A stretch of DNA of 64,000 nucleotides from Zongyangia gallinarum (GCA_904419315.1 CAJFQY010000001.1:173591-237590); one strand, 5' to 3'; positions 17,324-25,942 are shown, counted from the first letter of the stretch. Translations and numbers: made by a program. Notes: generated by a model from the letters alone, not told the origin.

Positions 17324-18741
17324 GCACAGCTTACGAAATGGTCATCGGCCTGGAGGTCCATGTGGAGCTGAAAACCAAGACCAAGATTTTCTGCGGCTGC
17401 TCCACCGCCTTTGGCGCCGCGCCCAACACCCAGTGCTGCCCGGTCTGTATGGGAATGCCGGGAACCCTGCCGGTGCTCAATGAACAGGTAGTGGAGTATG
17501 CGGTGAAAGCGGGCCTTGCCACCCACTGCACCATCGCCCGCTACTCCAAGGAGGATCGGAAAAACTACTTTTACCCCGACCTGCCCAAGGCCTATCAAAT
17601 CTCCCAGTACGACCTGCCTTTGTGTGAGCACGGCTGGCTGGACATCCAGACCAAGGCGGGGGAAAAGAGGATTGGCATCACCCGCATCCATATTGAGGAG
17701 GACGCGGGAAAACTGATCCACACCGCTTCAGGCGGCACCCTCTGTGACTATAACCGGTGCGGCGTCCCCCTGATTGAGATTGTCTCCGAGCCGGATATTC
17801 GCTCGGCGGAGGAGGCGGTGGCCTATGTCCAGAAGCTGAGGGCCATTATGCTCTATACCGGGGTTTCCGACTGCAAGATGCAGGAGGGTTCCCTGCGCTG
17901 TGACGTGAACCTTTCGGTGAGGAAGCGGGGAGAGAAAGCCTTTGGCACCCGCACCGAGATGAAAAACCTCAACTCCTTCCAGTTTATCCAGAAGGCCATC
18001 ACCTACGAATACAAGCGCCAGGTGGAGGCCCTGGAGGCAGGGGAAAAGATTGTTCAGGAAACCCGCCGTTTCGACGAAAAAACCGGCAAGACCTTCTCCA
18101 TGCGGCGGAAGGAGAACGCCAACGACTACCGGTATTTCCCCGATCCGGATCTTGTGCCCATTGTCCTGTCTGACACCACCATTGCCCGGCTGGAGGGGGA
18201 AATCCCCGTCCTCCCCGACGAGAGGAAGGCCGCCTATCTGGAACGTTTTGGCCTGACTGCCGCCGACGCGGAGGCGCTGGTATCCCAGCGGGAGATCGCC
18301 GACTTCTTTGAAGCGGCGGCTGCTCACTCCAAAGGAGTAAAAACCCTAGCCCATCTGATTACCTCCGAGGTGTTCCGTCTGCTGCCGGTGGGCGAAACTA
18401 GAATTCCCATTGCCCCTGCCCACCTAGGGCGGATTGCGGATCTGCTGGAGGAAGGGAGAATCAACTCCGGCACCGGAAAACGCCTCATCCAGGCACTGTG
18501 GGAGGAGGATCAGGATCCAGAGGCGCTGGCAGAGCGGGAAGGACTGTGGCAGCAAAGCGACGAGGGCGTGCTGCGGCCCTTGGTAGAGCAGGCGCTGATG
18601 GAAAACGAGAAGTCCGTTTCTGACTACAAAAATGGAAAGCGCCAGGCCATCCAGCCCCTTATAGGGCAGGTGCTGAAAAAGACGGCGGGGAAGGGCAACC
18701 CTGTGGTCATCCGGCGGCTTTTGGAAGAACTGCTGCAATAG
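17320..18741 (+). CDS. gatB: Asp/Glu-tRNA amidotransferase subunit B
   Basis: 473 residues, normal length. GatB binds the misacylated tRNA and phosphorylates and amidates the aspartyl or glutamyl group. GLEVHVELKTKTKIFCGCS at the N-terminus and the zinc cysteines (CGC and, further on, CCPVCMGMPG) identify it. HIEEDAGKL, DYNRCGVPLIEIVSEPD and NDYRYFPDPDL are family motifs, and the YqeY-like tail ends the protein. The ATG sits in an ATGA overlap with gatA and has AAAGGGGGAG upstream. A seven-codon upstream extension of the frame lacks a site. Last gene of the operon; two terminators follow. Confidence 0.97.
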   Translation: MSTAYEMVIGLEVHVELKTKTKIFCGCSTAFGAAPNTQCCPVCMGMPGTLPVLNEQVVEYAVKAGLATHCTIARYSKEDRKNYFYPDLPKAYQISQYDLPLCEHGWLDIQTKAGEKRIGITRIHIEEDAGKLIHTASGGTLCDYNRCGVPLIEIVSEPDIRSAEEAVAYVQKLRAIMLYTGVSDCKMQEGSLRCDVNLSVRKRGEKAFGTRTEMKNLNSFQFIQKAITYEYKRQVEALEAGEKIVQETRRFDEKTGKTFSMRRKENANDYRYFPDPDLVPIVLSDTTIARLEGEIPVLPDERKAAYLERFGLTAADAEALVSQREIADFFEAAAAHSKGVKTLAHLITSEVFRLLPVGETRIPIAPAHLGRIADLLEEGRINSGTGKRLIQALWEEDQDPEALAEREGLWQQSDEGVLRPLVEQALMENEKSVSDYKNGKRQAIQPLIGQVLKKTAGKGNPVVIRRLLEELLQ

Positions 18742-18747
18742 AAAAAT

Positions 18748-18776
18748 GGCCCGGGAGAGAAAATTTCTCCCGAGCC
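18748..18776 (+). terminator. Hairpin after gatB
   Basis: GGC and CGGGAGA pair with TCTCCCG and GCC seven bases after the gatB stop. The T-run that follows is weak, so this is probably the first of two termination structures. Confidence 0.5.
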
Positions 18777-18790
18777 TATTTTGGTAAGAA

Positions 18791-18835
18791 ATCCAATAAA
18801 AAATCCCCGGTTTTCCGGGGACTTTTTTATTGGAT
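18791..18835. terminator. Bidirectional terminator between gatB and the FKBP lipoprotein gene
   Basis: A near-perfect palindrome. ATCCAATAAAAAA and TCCCCGG pair with CCGGGGA and TTTTTTATTGGAT around TTTT. It has A-run and T-run flanks, so it can stop both convergent genes. Confidence 0.85.
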
Positions 18836-19879
18836 TTAAGCGGTCACTTCCACCGCGTTGTCAGCGACAAATTCCAGGACTTTATCCGCCAGCATGTTGG
18901 CCCGGACCTCTTCTTCACCGCCGTAGTACTCCACAAACTCCTCCTCGGTTTCAAAGCCGAAGTCAGAGGTATACTGCGTGCAGAGCTCTGCGTACTCCTC
19001 GTCGCTGATGGAGATGCCCTCCGCCTCAGCGATGGCCTGATAGATCAACTCCAAGCCCACGTTTTGCTCCGCCACGGTCTGGGCCTCTTCGTTGAACTCT
19101 TCCTCTGTCATGCCATAGTTTTGCTGCATAAACTCATCCAAGGTCATGCTGTAGGCGGCGGCGTACTCGTTATAGTAGTCGGTCATCTCCGCCACATAGT
19201 CATCCACAGCCCCTTCTGGATACTGGAGGATTTCGCAGTTTTCCAGCAGCATATCCTGAAGGTCCGATATAGTCTGGGAGTCAATGCTCTGCTGTTTTTG
19301 TTCCAGTAAGGAATTTTTCAACGCGGTAGTGTAGTCTTCCACCGTCTGATACTCATCGCCTAAGGTCTGAACAAACTCATCGGTCAATTCCGGCGTGACA
19401 GTTTCCTGGATGCTGTTGACGGTGACATTGAAAACCACTGGGACCCCTGCCAAATCGGGGTTGTTGTCATAAGGATCGGGGAAGGTGAGGTTCAGGCTGA
19501 CCTGGTCACCGATTTCAGCTCCGATAAGGCCCTCCTCAAAGCCGTCGATAAAACGGCCAGAACCGATGGTCAGGTCATAGCCCTCGGCGGAACCGCCGTC
19601 AAAAGCCTCGCCGTCGACGAGACCCTCATAGTCAATGTTGACCACATCGCCGTCTGCCACCGGCCGGCCGGTGACCTCTTCGGTGGTGGACTTATCGCTC
19701 AAAAGACGCTCGATTTGGGCATTGACTTCCTCATCGGTGACGACGGGCGTTTCCACCTGTACTTCCAGGCCCTTGTATTCGCCTAATTTTACATATTCGG
19801 TTCCGCTGTCATTGCTTGCACATCCGCCCAGCATAACTGCGACACAGAGAGCGGCGGCACAAAGAATTCTTTTTTTCAC
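18836..19879 (-). CDS. FKBP/trigger-factor-like peptidyl-prolyl isomerase lipoprotein
   Basis: 347 residues. The N-terminus MKKRILCAAALCVAVMLGGC is a lipoprotein signal with lipobox LGGC, so the protein is exported. Residues about 90-180 are an FKBP domain (DGDVVNIDYEGLVDGEAFDG, GSGRFIDGFEEGLIGAEIGD). The rest resembles the helical C-terminal arms of trigger factor (TPELTDEFVQTLGDEYQTVE) and is acidic. It lacks the ribosome-binding domain, so it is a surface folding factor rather than Tig itself (inference). The start is a GTG with GAAAGGG upstream. It converges on gatB. Confidence 0.88.
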   Translation of the reverse strand: MKKRILCAAALCVAVMLGGCASNDSGTEYVKLGEYKGLEVQVETPVVTDEEVNAQIERLLSDKSTTEEVTGRPVADGDVVNIDYEGLVDGEAFDGGSAEGYDLTIGSGRFIDGFEEGLIGAEIGDQVSLNLTFPDPYDNNPDLAGVPVVFNVTVNSIQETVTPELTDEFVQTLGDEYQTVEDYTTALKNSLLEQKQQSIDSQTISDLQDMLLENCEILQYPEGAVDDYVAEMTDYYNEYAAAYSMTLDEFMQQNYGMTEEEFNEEAQTVAEQNVGLELIYQAIAEAEGISISDEEYAELCTQYTSDFGFETEEEFVEYYGGEEEVRANMLADKVLEFVADNAVEVTA

Positions 19880-20075
19880 TGTGATAACCCTTTCTTCTTC
19901 AGATCATTTTTGCGGTATCTCTATTTATAGCACAGATCAAGGGGAAAATAAAGATTTCTGACAAAAATTCATGGAATCAACACATTCCTCGGATATCCAG
20001 TATAGAATTCCACCGCCATTTTTAGATAATATAAATAACTTCCTTTTGGAATCTGAAGGATAGCTTCCAGCCGCA
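19880..20075. other. Short intergenic region upstream of the FKBP lipoprotein gene
   Basis: AT-rich. A TATAAA-like -10 is visible on the minus strand near 19923-19928, but no convincing -35 matches it. The region also holds the end of the ABC-F transcript; no clear terminator hairpin was found there. Confidence 0.35.
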
Positions 20076-21542
20076 TCACAGAGGGATAATTTTGGTCGCT
20101 ACCTTGGACTGAAAGGCGGCGTCATGCTCCACAAACACCATGGTGGGCCGGCAGTTGAGGATCAGTTCCTCAATCTGGATGCGAGAGAGAATATCGATGT
20201 AGTTGAGGGGCTCGTCCCAGAGATAGAGATGGGCCTCCTGGCATAGACTTTGGGCGAGGAGCACCTTTTTCTTTTGTCCAGCGCTGAGCTGCTCCATCCC
20301 CTTGGAGAACTGTTCCCGAGAAAAGTCCATCTTCCTCAGAATGGCCTTAAAAAGGCTTTCGTCCAGCCCTTGGCTTTCGATATATTCCCGGAGATCCCCC
20401 TGGAGATAGGAGGTATCCTGGGGGATACAGGAGATCACCAGCCCCTGGGCCGCAGCTACATGACCAGTGTGGGGGATATCCTGCCCCAGCAGAAGCTTTA
20501 AGACACTGGATTTTCCCGCCCCATTCTTTCCCACCAGGGCAATGCGGTCTCCCCGCTCTACTGTAAAGCTCAGATGCCCGGTTACAGGACGGCTGTCATA
20601 GGAGATGGATAGATCCTGGACCTGGGCCAGCACCTTTTTGTGAAAGTCCAGATTTTTCAGGGAAAGGGATTCAGATGTGTCCAGGTTTTTTAACAGAGAA
20701 GACTTTTGCTCCAGAGCCTCCTGCTGCCGCCGGGCAATGACCTTGGCCCGTTTCATCATCTTGGCTGATTTATGGCCGATATAACCCTTGTCAAAAGCGT
20801 CTTCCCCGTATTTGCTGGCCTCCACCCGGTCTGACCAACCGGAGGTCCGCCGGGCCGCGGCAGAAAGCCGGCGGATATCCTTTTGCAGCCGCTCATTTTC
20901 CTGCATCTCAAATTGATCCTGACGGTGCTTGTTCTCCTGCCAGCTGGAAAAATTCCCCCGCTGCACCTCAATGTTGCAGCGGTTAATCGAGAGGATGTGA
21001 TCGATACAGCCGTCGAGGAAGGCACGGTCATGGGAAACTAGGATAAAGCTCCGCTTGCCTTTGAGATACTCCGCCACCACCTGCCGGGCGTGTTGATCCA
21101 AATGGTTGGTAGGCTCATCGATGAGGAGAAAGTTGTTCTCTCGCAGGAAAAGGGCTGCCAGCAGGACTTTGGTCCGTTCCCCCTGGCTCAGGGTGGAAAA
21201 AGGGCGGTAGAGGACCTCGCTGTCCACCTCCAGCAGGGAAAGCTCCCGGAACAGCCGCCAAGACTCGGCGCTGTCAAGGATTTCCTCCGCTATGTCCAAG
21301 GTCATCCGCTCCGGCTGTGAAACTTCGAAGGGGAAATAGTCAAAGCGGACACTGTGGGAAATGGTTCCCTTGTATTCATACTGCCCCATGAGCAGCTTTA
21401 AAAAAGTGGTTTTTCCCCGCCCATTGCGGCCGGTGAGCCCAAGCTTCCAGTCGGTGTCGATCTGAAAGGATACATCCTCAAAGATATTGTCAAAGCTACC
21501 CTCATAGCAGAAGGTGAGATGGGATACGCTGATCAAAGACAT
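20076..21542 (-). CDS. ABC-F ribosomal protection protein, Lsa type
   Basis: 488 residues. Two ATP-binding cassettes on one chain and no membrane segment: Walker A GRNGRGKTT and GKNGAGKSS; signatures LSQGERTKV and LSAGQKKKV; Walker B LLIDEPTNHLD and LYLWDEPLN. The basic interdomain linker (about 190-290) is the part that reaches into the ribosome. The opening MSLISVSHLTFCYEGSFDNI closely matches the Lsa subfamily, whose members dislodge lincosamide, streptogramin A and pleuromutilin drugs. Whether this copy confers resistance is not known. The ATG used has GGAGG eight bases upstream. Expression is probably controlled by the leader attenuator just upstream. Confidence 0.92.
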   Translation of the reverse strand: MSLISVSHLTFCYEGSFDNIFEDVSFQIDTDWKLGLTGRNGRGKTTFLKLLMGQYEYKGTISHSVRFDYFPFEVSQPERMTLDIAEEILDSAESWRLFRELSLLEVDSEVLYRPFSTLSQGERTKVLLAALFLRENNFLLIDEPTNHLDQHARQVVAEYLKGKRSFILVSHDRAFLDGCIDHILSINRCNIEVQRGNFSSWQENKHRQDQFEMQENERLQKDIRRLSAAARRTSGWSDRVEASKYGEDAFDKGYIGHKSAKMMKRAKVIARRQQEALEQKSSLLKNLDTSESLSLKNLDFHKKVLAQVQDLSISYDSRPVTGHLSFTVERGDRIALVGKNGAGKSSVLKLLLGQDIPHTGHVAAAQGLVISCIPQDTSYLQGDLREYIESQGLDESLFKAILRKMDFSREQFSKGMEQLSAGQKKKVLLAQSLCQEAHLYLWDEPLNYIDILSRIQIEELILNCRPTMVFVEHDAAFQSKVATKIIPL

Positions 21543-21566
21543 GAAAACCGCCTCCAGAAATAAAAT

Positions 21567-21597
21567 AAGCCGCAAGAAAGCAAACTTCTTGCAGCTT
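21567..21597 (-). terminator. Attenuator hairpin in the ABC-F leader
   Basis: On the minus strand AAGCTGCAAGAA (21597-21586) pairs over 12 bp, with one G-U, with TTCTTGCGGCTT (21578-21567), followed by ATTTTATTTC. It ends 24 bases before the ABC-F start codon. Two upstream leader segments are complementary to its 3' arm: GCAAGAAAG (minus strand of 21670-21678) and GCCGCAAGC (minus strand of 21702-21710). Either could form an antiterminator. Confidence 0.75.
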
Positions 21598-21647
21598 ACA
21601 CAGCCATATCCCCTCCGCGCTGATAAAAACGCAGATGAACTTCTTAA

Positions 21648-21719
21648 TCAGATGGGGAGAAGCAGATTACTTTCTTGCATTGGGGCAAAAGAAATCAGAC
21701 AGCTTGCGGCTGCCAGCAT
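21648..21719 (-). CDS. Candidate leader peptide of the ABC-F attenuator (23 aa)
   Basis: A 24-codon frame on the minus strand reads MLAAASCLISF, then APMQESNLLLPI, and stop. AAAAGG lies close upstream, a little nearer than usual. Both antiterminator segments lie inside this frame (codons 3-6 and 14-17), so a ribosome stalled on it would alter leader folding. This fits ribosome-mediated attenuation known for several ABC-F genes. It is otherwise unrecognised, and coding is inferred from position only. Confidence 0.5.
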   Translation of the reverse strand: MLAAASCLISFAPMQESNLLLPI

Positions 21720-21781
21720 TTGCCTTTTCTTTGTTAGCAAGAAAAAATAATCACACGCTTACCCCTTTCAATTTTTGTGTT

Positions 21782-21810
21782 ATTATATAAAATTTTCTTG
21801 TAAATGTCAA
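21782..21810 (-). promoter_or_regulatory. Sigma-A promoter of the ABC-F gene
   Basis: On the minus strand, consensus TTGACA (21810-21805) and TATAAT (21787-21782) are exactly 17 bases apart. This gives a leader of about 230 bases before the ABC-F start. Confidence 0.88.
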
Positions 21811-21954
21811 TCCTCATGAAAAGCGAAAGAAAAAATAGGAAAATTATGAAATTTTTTCAAATTATTCTTTTGCCAAAGATTGACAATTATTAACAGATAT
21901 AGTAAAATACAGATAAAGATAAGAAAGAAATTTCAATAAAAAGGAAGTTGAGCT

Positions 21955-22212
21955 ATGAGTAGTTACGAGGTAGTTGAAGAGCAACGGGAAGAAGAGGGAC
22001 AAAGTCCCTACACTATGCTGAACGTGGTGGCCAAACAAGAGGGAGAGACCTACATTTTTCATGATGTCAATCTTTCCCGCCACAAGCTGGAAGCGCTGAT
22101 TGCAATATGCAATCGTGAACAGGTATCCCCAATCCATTTTGATGAGGTTTTGCTGGATTATATCAAGATGGATATGGAAAATCTCAAACCAGAAATTATT
22201 ATAACAAAGTAA
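21955..22212 (+). CDS. Small DUF6514-like protein of unknown function
   Basis: 85 residues, acidic and soluble, with no signal or membrane segment. A variable N-terminus is followed by a region (YIFHDVNLSRHKLEALIAIC, then VSPIHFDEVLLDYI) that I recall from DUF6514-type small proteins of Clostridia, where a V..SR..V..LL pattern precedes VTP.HL.DVVEDWL. That assignment is from memory of the pattern and is tentative. GGAAG lies about nine bases before the ATG. It is a single-gene unit closed by a bidirectional terminator. Confidence 0.7.
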   Translation: MSSYEVVEEQREEEGQSPYTMLNVVAKQEGETYIFHDVNLSRHKLEALIAICNREQVSPIHFDEVLLDYIKMDMENLKPEIIITK

Positions 22213-22260
22213 CCTCCAATTCTCTGTCGAAAAATTGCAGGCAATTTTATTCATAGAAAA

Positions 22261-22294
22261 AAGGAACCCCCCATTTTTGATTGGAGGGTTCCTT
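22261..22294. terminator. Bidirectional terminator between the DUF6514-like gene and the isomerase-ligase fusion
   Basis: AAGGAACCC and CC pair with GG and GGGTTCCTT around an AT-rich loop, with one mismatch. T-runs follow in both directions. Confidence 0.75.
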
Positions 22295-22313
22295 TTATTT
22301 CTAAATAAAAAGC

Positions 22314-24845
22314 TTATGCGGTTTCAATGGCATTGGCGGCCTGCAGGCCCAGTTTCTCCACAGCATTTTCCCGCATTTTATATTTGAGGATTTTGCCGGC
22401 AGCATTCATGGGGAAGCTATCCACAAAGTCCACATAGGCGGGGGTCTTGTGCTTGGCCATGTGGGAAGACACATATTCTTTGAGTTCATCCTCGGTCATG
22501 GTCTCGCCCTTTTTCAGGATGACACAGGCCATAATCGCCTCGCCATAATCTTTATCCGGGACACCGATGACCTGAACATCGCTGACCTTGGGATGGGTGT
22601 AGATGAAGTCTTCAATCTCTTTGGGATAGATGTTTTCACCGCCGCGGATAATCATATCCTTAATGCGGCCGGTGATCTTATAGTATCCATTTTCATCCCG
22701 GCGGGCCAGGTCGCCGGTGTGGAGCCAGCCATCCGCGTCGATGGCGGCGGCAGTTGCCTCCGGCATCTTATAATAGCCCTTCATGATATTGTAGCCCCGG
22801 GCCACAAATTCGCCGTCCACATTGTCGGGCAGATCCTCTCCCGTTTCCGGATCTACAATCTTGCATTCTACGCCGTACATAGCGCCGCCGACAGTGTTGA
22901 CCCGGGCCTCAATGGAATCGGTGGTCTTACTCATGGTACAGCCGGGAGAAGCCTCGGTCTGTCCATAGGTGATGCAGATTTCCTTCATGTTCATCTTTTC
23001 GATGACATCCTCCATCACCTTGATGGGGCAGGGGCTGCCGGCCATAATACCGGTGCGCATATAGCTGAAATCAGTCTTATCAAAATCCTTATGTCCCAAC
23101 ATGGCAATAAACATGGTGGGAACTCCGTGGAAAGCGGTAATCTTTTCCTGGTTGATGCAGGCCAGTCCCTTGCTGGGGGAGAAGGCAGGGATGGGGGACA
23201 TGGTGGTGCCATGGGTCATGGCGGCCGTCATGGCCAGTACCATGCCGAAGCAGTGGAACATGGGTACCTGGATCATCAGCCGGTCTGCAGTGGAAAGATC
23301 CATGCAGTCGCCAATGGCCTTGCCGTTGTTGACCACGTTATAGTGGGTCAGCATAACGCCTTTGGGGAAACCGGTAGTACCGGAGGTGTACTGCATGTTG
23401 CAGACGTCATCCTTGTGGATGGCCGCAGCACGGCGATACACCGCCTCCATGGGAACATGATCGGCCAGTTCCAAGGCCTCTTCCCAGGTATAGCAGCCCG
23501 GCTGTTTGGAATCCACCGTGATGACATTGCGCAGGAAGGGCAGCTTTCTGCTGTGAAGGGGACGGCCCTTGGGCAGAGTAGCCAGCTCCGGACACAGTTC
23601 CTTGATGATCCCCACATAGTCGGAATCCTTGAAACCATCGATCATAACCAGGGTATGGGTATCCGATTGACGGAGCAGATATTCCGCCTCATGGATCTTA
23701 TAGGCGGTGTTGACGGTGACCAGCACAGCGCCGATTTTGGTGGTGGCCCAGAAGGTGATGAACCATTGGGGCACATTGGTGGCCCAGATGGCCACATGGT
23801 CGCCGGTTTTCACCCCCATGGCGATGAGGGCGCGGGCAAATTGATCTACGTCATCCCTGAACTGGGAATAGGTCCGGGTGTAGTCCAGGGTGGTATAGCG
23901 GAAAGCATACTGATCCGGGAACTCGTCGACCATCCGGTCTAAGACCTGGGGGAAGGTCAGGTCGATCAGGTGTTCCTTGGGCCAGACATATTTTCCGGTT
24001 TTGGCGTGGTTGTCATAAAGCCGCCGGGATTCGGCGGGAGAACTCATATAGTGGCTCATGAAATTGGCAAAGTGGGGGAAGACAATACCGGGATCGCTGA
24101 GATCCGGGGCATACTGCTTGAGCCATTCCAGGGAGATATAGCCTTCATAGTTGATGGAGCGCAGCGCCAGCATGATGTCGTCAATGGGAAGGTCGCCTTC
24201 TCCCATCATCTTATAGCAGACCTTGCCATCCACAATGACAGAATCTTTGATATGGGTATATTTGATGTAAGCCCCCAGATTCTGTACCGTCTGTCCCGGA
24301 GCCTCTCCGGCAAAACGGTAGGGATGATGAATGTCCCACAAGGCGCCGATGTTGTCGCTGTCAATCTGATCCAGCAGATCCCGCAGACGGGCAGTATCGG
24401 TGTAGACGCCGTTGGTTTCCACCAGCAGGGTGACATTCTTTTCTTCCGCATAGGGGATCAGGCGGCGCAGGGCGGCCAGGACGACCTGATCGTCTACCTC
24501 CCCTTCTGGGGCAGCGTTGCGGTCGGCCAAGATGCGGATATAAGGGGTGCCCAACTTGGAGGCTAGATCGATGTAGGTAAGAAGTTCTTTGTAAGTTTCC
24601 TCAGCTTTATCAGCGTATTTTAGGCTGCATCCGGAGGATAGGCAGGCGATCTCCAGCCGCATTTTTTGTAGCTGGGCCACGGTCTTGGGAAGGTTATCCT
24701 CGCGAAAAGGCTTGGCGTTCACCGAGAAAATGTTGTCGCCTAGGCCGCGCATTTCGATACCGTCGAAGCCAAAATCTTTGGCCATGGAATAGATGTCCGA
24801 CCAGTCAAAGTCTGGACAGCCCAAAGTTGAAAAAGCTAATTTCAC
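22314..24845 (-). CDS. Fusion of sugar-phosphate isomerase/epimerase-like TIM barrel with acyl-CoA synthetase
   Basis: 843 residues in one open frame. Residues 1-268 form a xylose-isomerase-like TIM barrel. Likely metal ligands are E143 (LLVETNG), D171 (LWDIHHP), H198 (KYTHIKD) and E240 (ISLEW), so this half looks intact. Residues about 288-843 form a complete AMP-dependent acyl-CoA synthetase: YTSGTTGFPKGVMLTH near 485, ITYGQTEASPG, DGWLHTGDLA, GRIKDMIIRGGENIYPKEIE, and a C-terminal Lys in AAGKILKYKM. The first activity would isomerise or epimerise a sugar or keto acid; the second would activate a carboxylate with ATP and CoA. Linking the two suggests sequential steps on one substrate (inference). 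It is divergent from a DeoR regulator, a likely controller. Confidence 0.9.
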   Translation of the reverse strand: MKLAFSTLGCPDFDWSDIYSMAKDFGFDGIEMRGLGDNIFSVNAKPFREDNLPKTVAQLQKMRLEIACLSSGCSLKYADKAEETYKELLTYIDLASKLGTPYIRILADRNAAPEGEVDDQVVLAALRRLIPYAEEKNVTLLVETNGVYTDTARLRDLLDQIDSDNIGALWDIHHPYRFAGEAPGQTVQNLGAYIKYTHIKDSVIVDGKVCYKMMGEGDLPIDDIMLALRSINYEGYISLEWLKQYAPDLSDPGIVFPHFANFMSHYMSSPAESRRLYDNHAKTGKYVWPKEHLIDLTFPQVLDRMVDEFPDQYAFRYTTLDYTRTYSQFRDDVDQFARALIAMGVKTGDHVAIWATNVPQWFITFWATTKIGAVLVTVNTAYKIHEAEYLLRQSDTHTLVMIDGFKDSDYVGIIKELCPELATLPKGRPLHSRKLPFLRNVITVDSKQPGCYTWEEALELADHVPMEAVYRRAAAIHKDDVCNMQYTSGTTGFPKGVMLTHYNVVNNGKAIGDCMDLSTADRLMIQVPMFHCFGMVLAMTAAMTHGTTMSPIPAFSPSKGLACINQEKITAFHGVPTMFIAMLGHKDFDKTDFSYMRTGIMAGSPCPIKVMEDVIEKMNMKEICITYGQTEASPGCTMSKTTDSIEARVNTVGGAMYGVECKIVDPETGEDLPDNVDGEFVARGYNIMKGYYKMPEATAAAIDADGWLHTGDLARRDENGYYKITGRIKDMIIRGGENIYPKEIEDFIYTHPKVSDVQVIGVPDKDYGEAIMACVILKKGETMTEDELKEYVSSHMAKHKTPAYVDFVDSFPMNAAGKILKYKMRENAVEKLGLQAANAIETA

Positions 24846-24919
24846 TTTCGTTTCCTCCTTGTTTGATGCCTGCCCTTCCCCAGGCAGGTTTTCGCTGATA
24901 CTTTCAAAAAGATAGAATA

Positions 24920-24948
24920 AGCGTAGCAGAATTTATTTTATCTGTCAA
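24920..24948 (-). promoter_or_regulatory. Possible promoter of the isomerase-ligase fusion gene
   Basis: On the minus strand a consensus TTGACA (24948-24943) is 17 bases from TACGCT (24925-24920). The -10 is poor, which may mean an activated or regulated promoter. Confidence 0.45.
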
Positions 24949-25055
24949 GAAAGCGCATTGTTGATAGGTGAATCTGTACAAATCCGAAAGGGGAAACTTC
25001 GGGACAGGCGGGCGATTTGTGGAAAGGGGAGAGGAAATTCCCTCTTCCGGCTTGA

Positions 25056-25084
25056 TTGACAGGGAAAAATCCCAATGTTACAAT
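25056..25084 (+). promoter_or_regulatory. Sigma-A promoter of the DeoR gene
   Basis: TTGACA (25056-25061) and TACAAT (25079-25084) with a 17-base spacer. The transcript begins near 25091, leaving a leader of only about 14 bases. Confidence 0.8.
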
Positions 25085-25104
25085 AATCGTAACCCCAAAA
25101 TGCC

Positions 25105-25887
25105 ATGGGAAAGGTTGTGAAAAAGGTGTCCAACGGGCTCACAGCAGAAAGAAGAAACAAGCTTGCGCAAATGTTGGTGTTTGAAGGCAGCGTAAAGGTC
25201 GGAGAGTTGGCGGAAATGTTCCATGTGTCAACAGAAACGATTCGAAAGGACTTAATCTACCTTGAGAGTCAGGGCGTAGCAAGAAAGAGCCATGGCGGGG
25301 CGATCGCCGCCAGTGAGCTGTTGGAACGGCCTTTGTCGGAGAAGTTTATGGAGCACATGGATCTCAAGTCCAAGGTGGCCAAGGCGGCGCTGGACTATAT
25401 CGAGGACAACAGCGTCATCCTTCTTGACTCCGGCAGTACCACCTTCCAATTGGCAAAACTGTTGGCCTTGAAAAAGGGGATCACCGTCATCACCAACTCC
25501 GCCAACCTGCCGCCCCTGCTTTCAGGCACCGAAAATACAGTGCTTTCCCTGGGCGGAGAGATGCGGGGCAGCAGCATGGCCCTGGTAGGGCTATGGACCA
25601 TGAACGCCATCAACACAGTGCGGGTAGATGTGGCTATTTTAGGATCCGACGGCTTTAGCTGGAGAAAAGGGCCCTGCACCCCTTCTTATGCGGAAGCCGA
25701 GGTAAAGAAAGCCATGATGGAGCACAGTAAAAAGACGGTTGTCCTCAGCGACAGCAGCAAATTCCAAAAGAGCGCCATTATGGAATTTTGCGAGTGGAAG
25801 GACGTCGACCTGCTCATTACCGACGACGGAGCGCCGGAAGACCAGGTGCGGGAAATCCGCAAGTCCACCGAGGTGAAAGTGGTTTAA
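25105..25887 (+). CDS. DeoR-family transcriptional regulator
   Basis: 260 residues. The N-terminal helix-turn-helix is DeoR type (RRNKLAQMLVFEGSVKVGEL, then VSTETIRKDLIYLESQG). The C-terminal DeoRC effector domain has ILLDSGSTTFQLAKLL and the phosphosugar-binding pattern. Members usually repress sugar-metabolism genes until a phosphorylated intermediate binds. It is divergent from the isomerase-ligase fusion and shares its upstream region, so it probably controls that gene. No clear ribosome site precedes the ATG; an in-frame GTG at 25117 is an alternative start, or translation may initiate on the short leader. Confidence 0.92.
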   Translation: MGKVVKKVSNGLTAERRNKLAQMLVFEGSVKVGELAEMFHVSTETIRKDLIYLESQGVARKSHGGAIAASELLERPLSEKFMEHMDLKSKVAKAALDYIEDNSVILLDSGSTTFQLAKLLALKKGITVITNSANLPPLLSGTENTVLSLGGEMRGSSMALVGLWTMNAINTVRVDVAILGSDGFSWRKGPCTPSYAEAEVKKAMMEHSKKTVVLSDSSKFQKSAIMEFCEWKDVDLLITDDGAPEDQVREIRKSTEVKVV

Positions 25888-25909
25888 ACTAATAAATTAC
25901 ATAGATCCG

Positions 25910-25942
25910 AAGCCGGCCGGACAGCTCCGGCCGGCTTTTTCT
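25910..25942 (+). terminator. Terminator of the DeoR gene
   Basis: AAGCCGGCCGGA pairs with TCCGGCCGGCTT around a four-base loop, followed by T's. Confidence 0.88.

Noticed and set aside
22449..23942. 497-codon open frame on the plus strand
   Set aside because: It is antisense to the acyl-CoA synthetase half, whose motifs are intact. No domain or start signal supports it.
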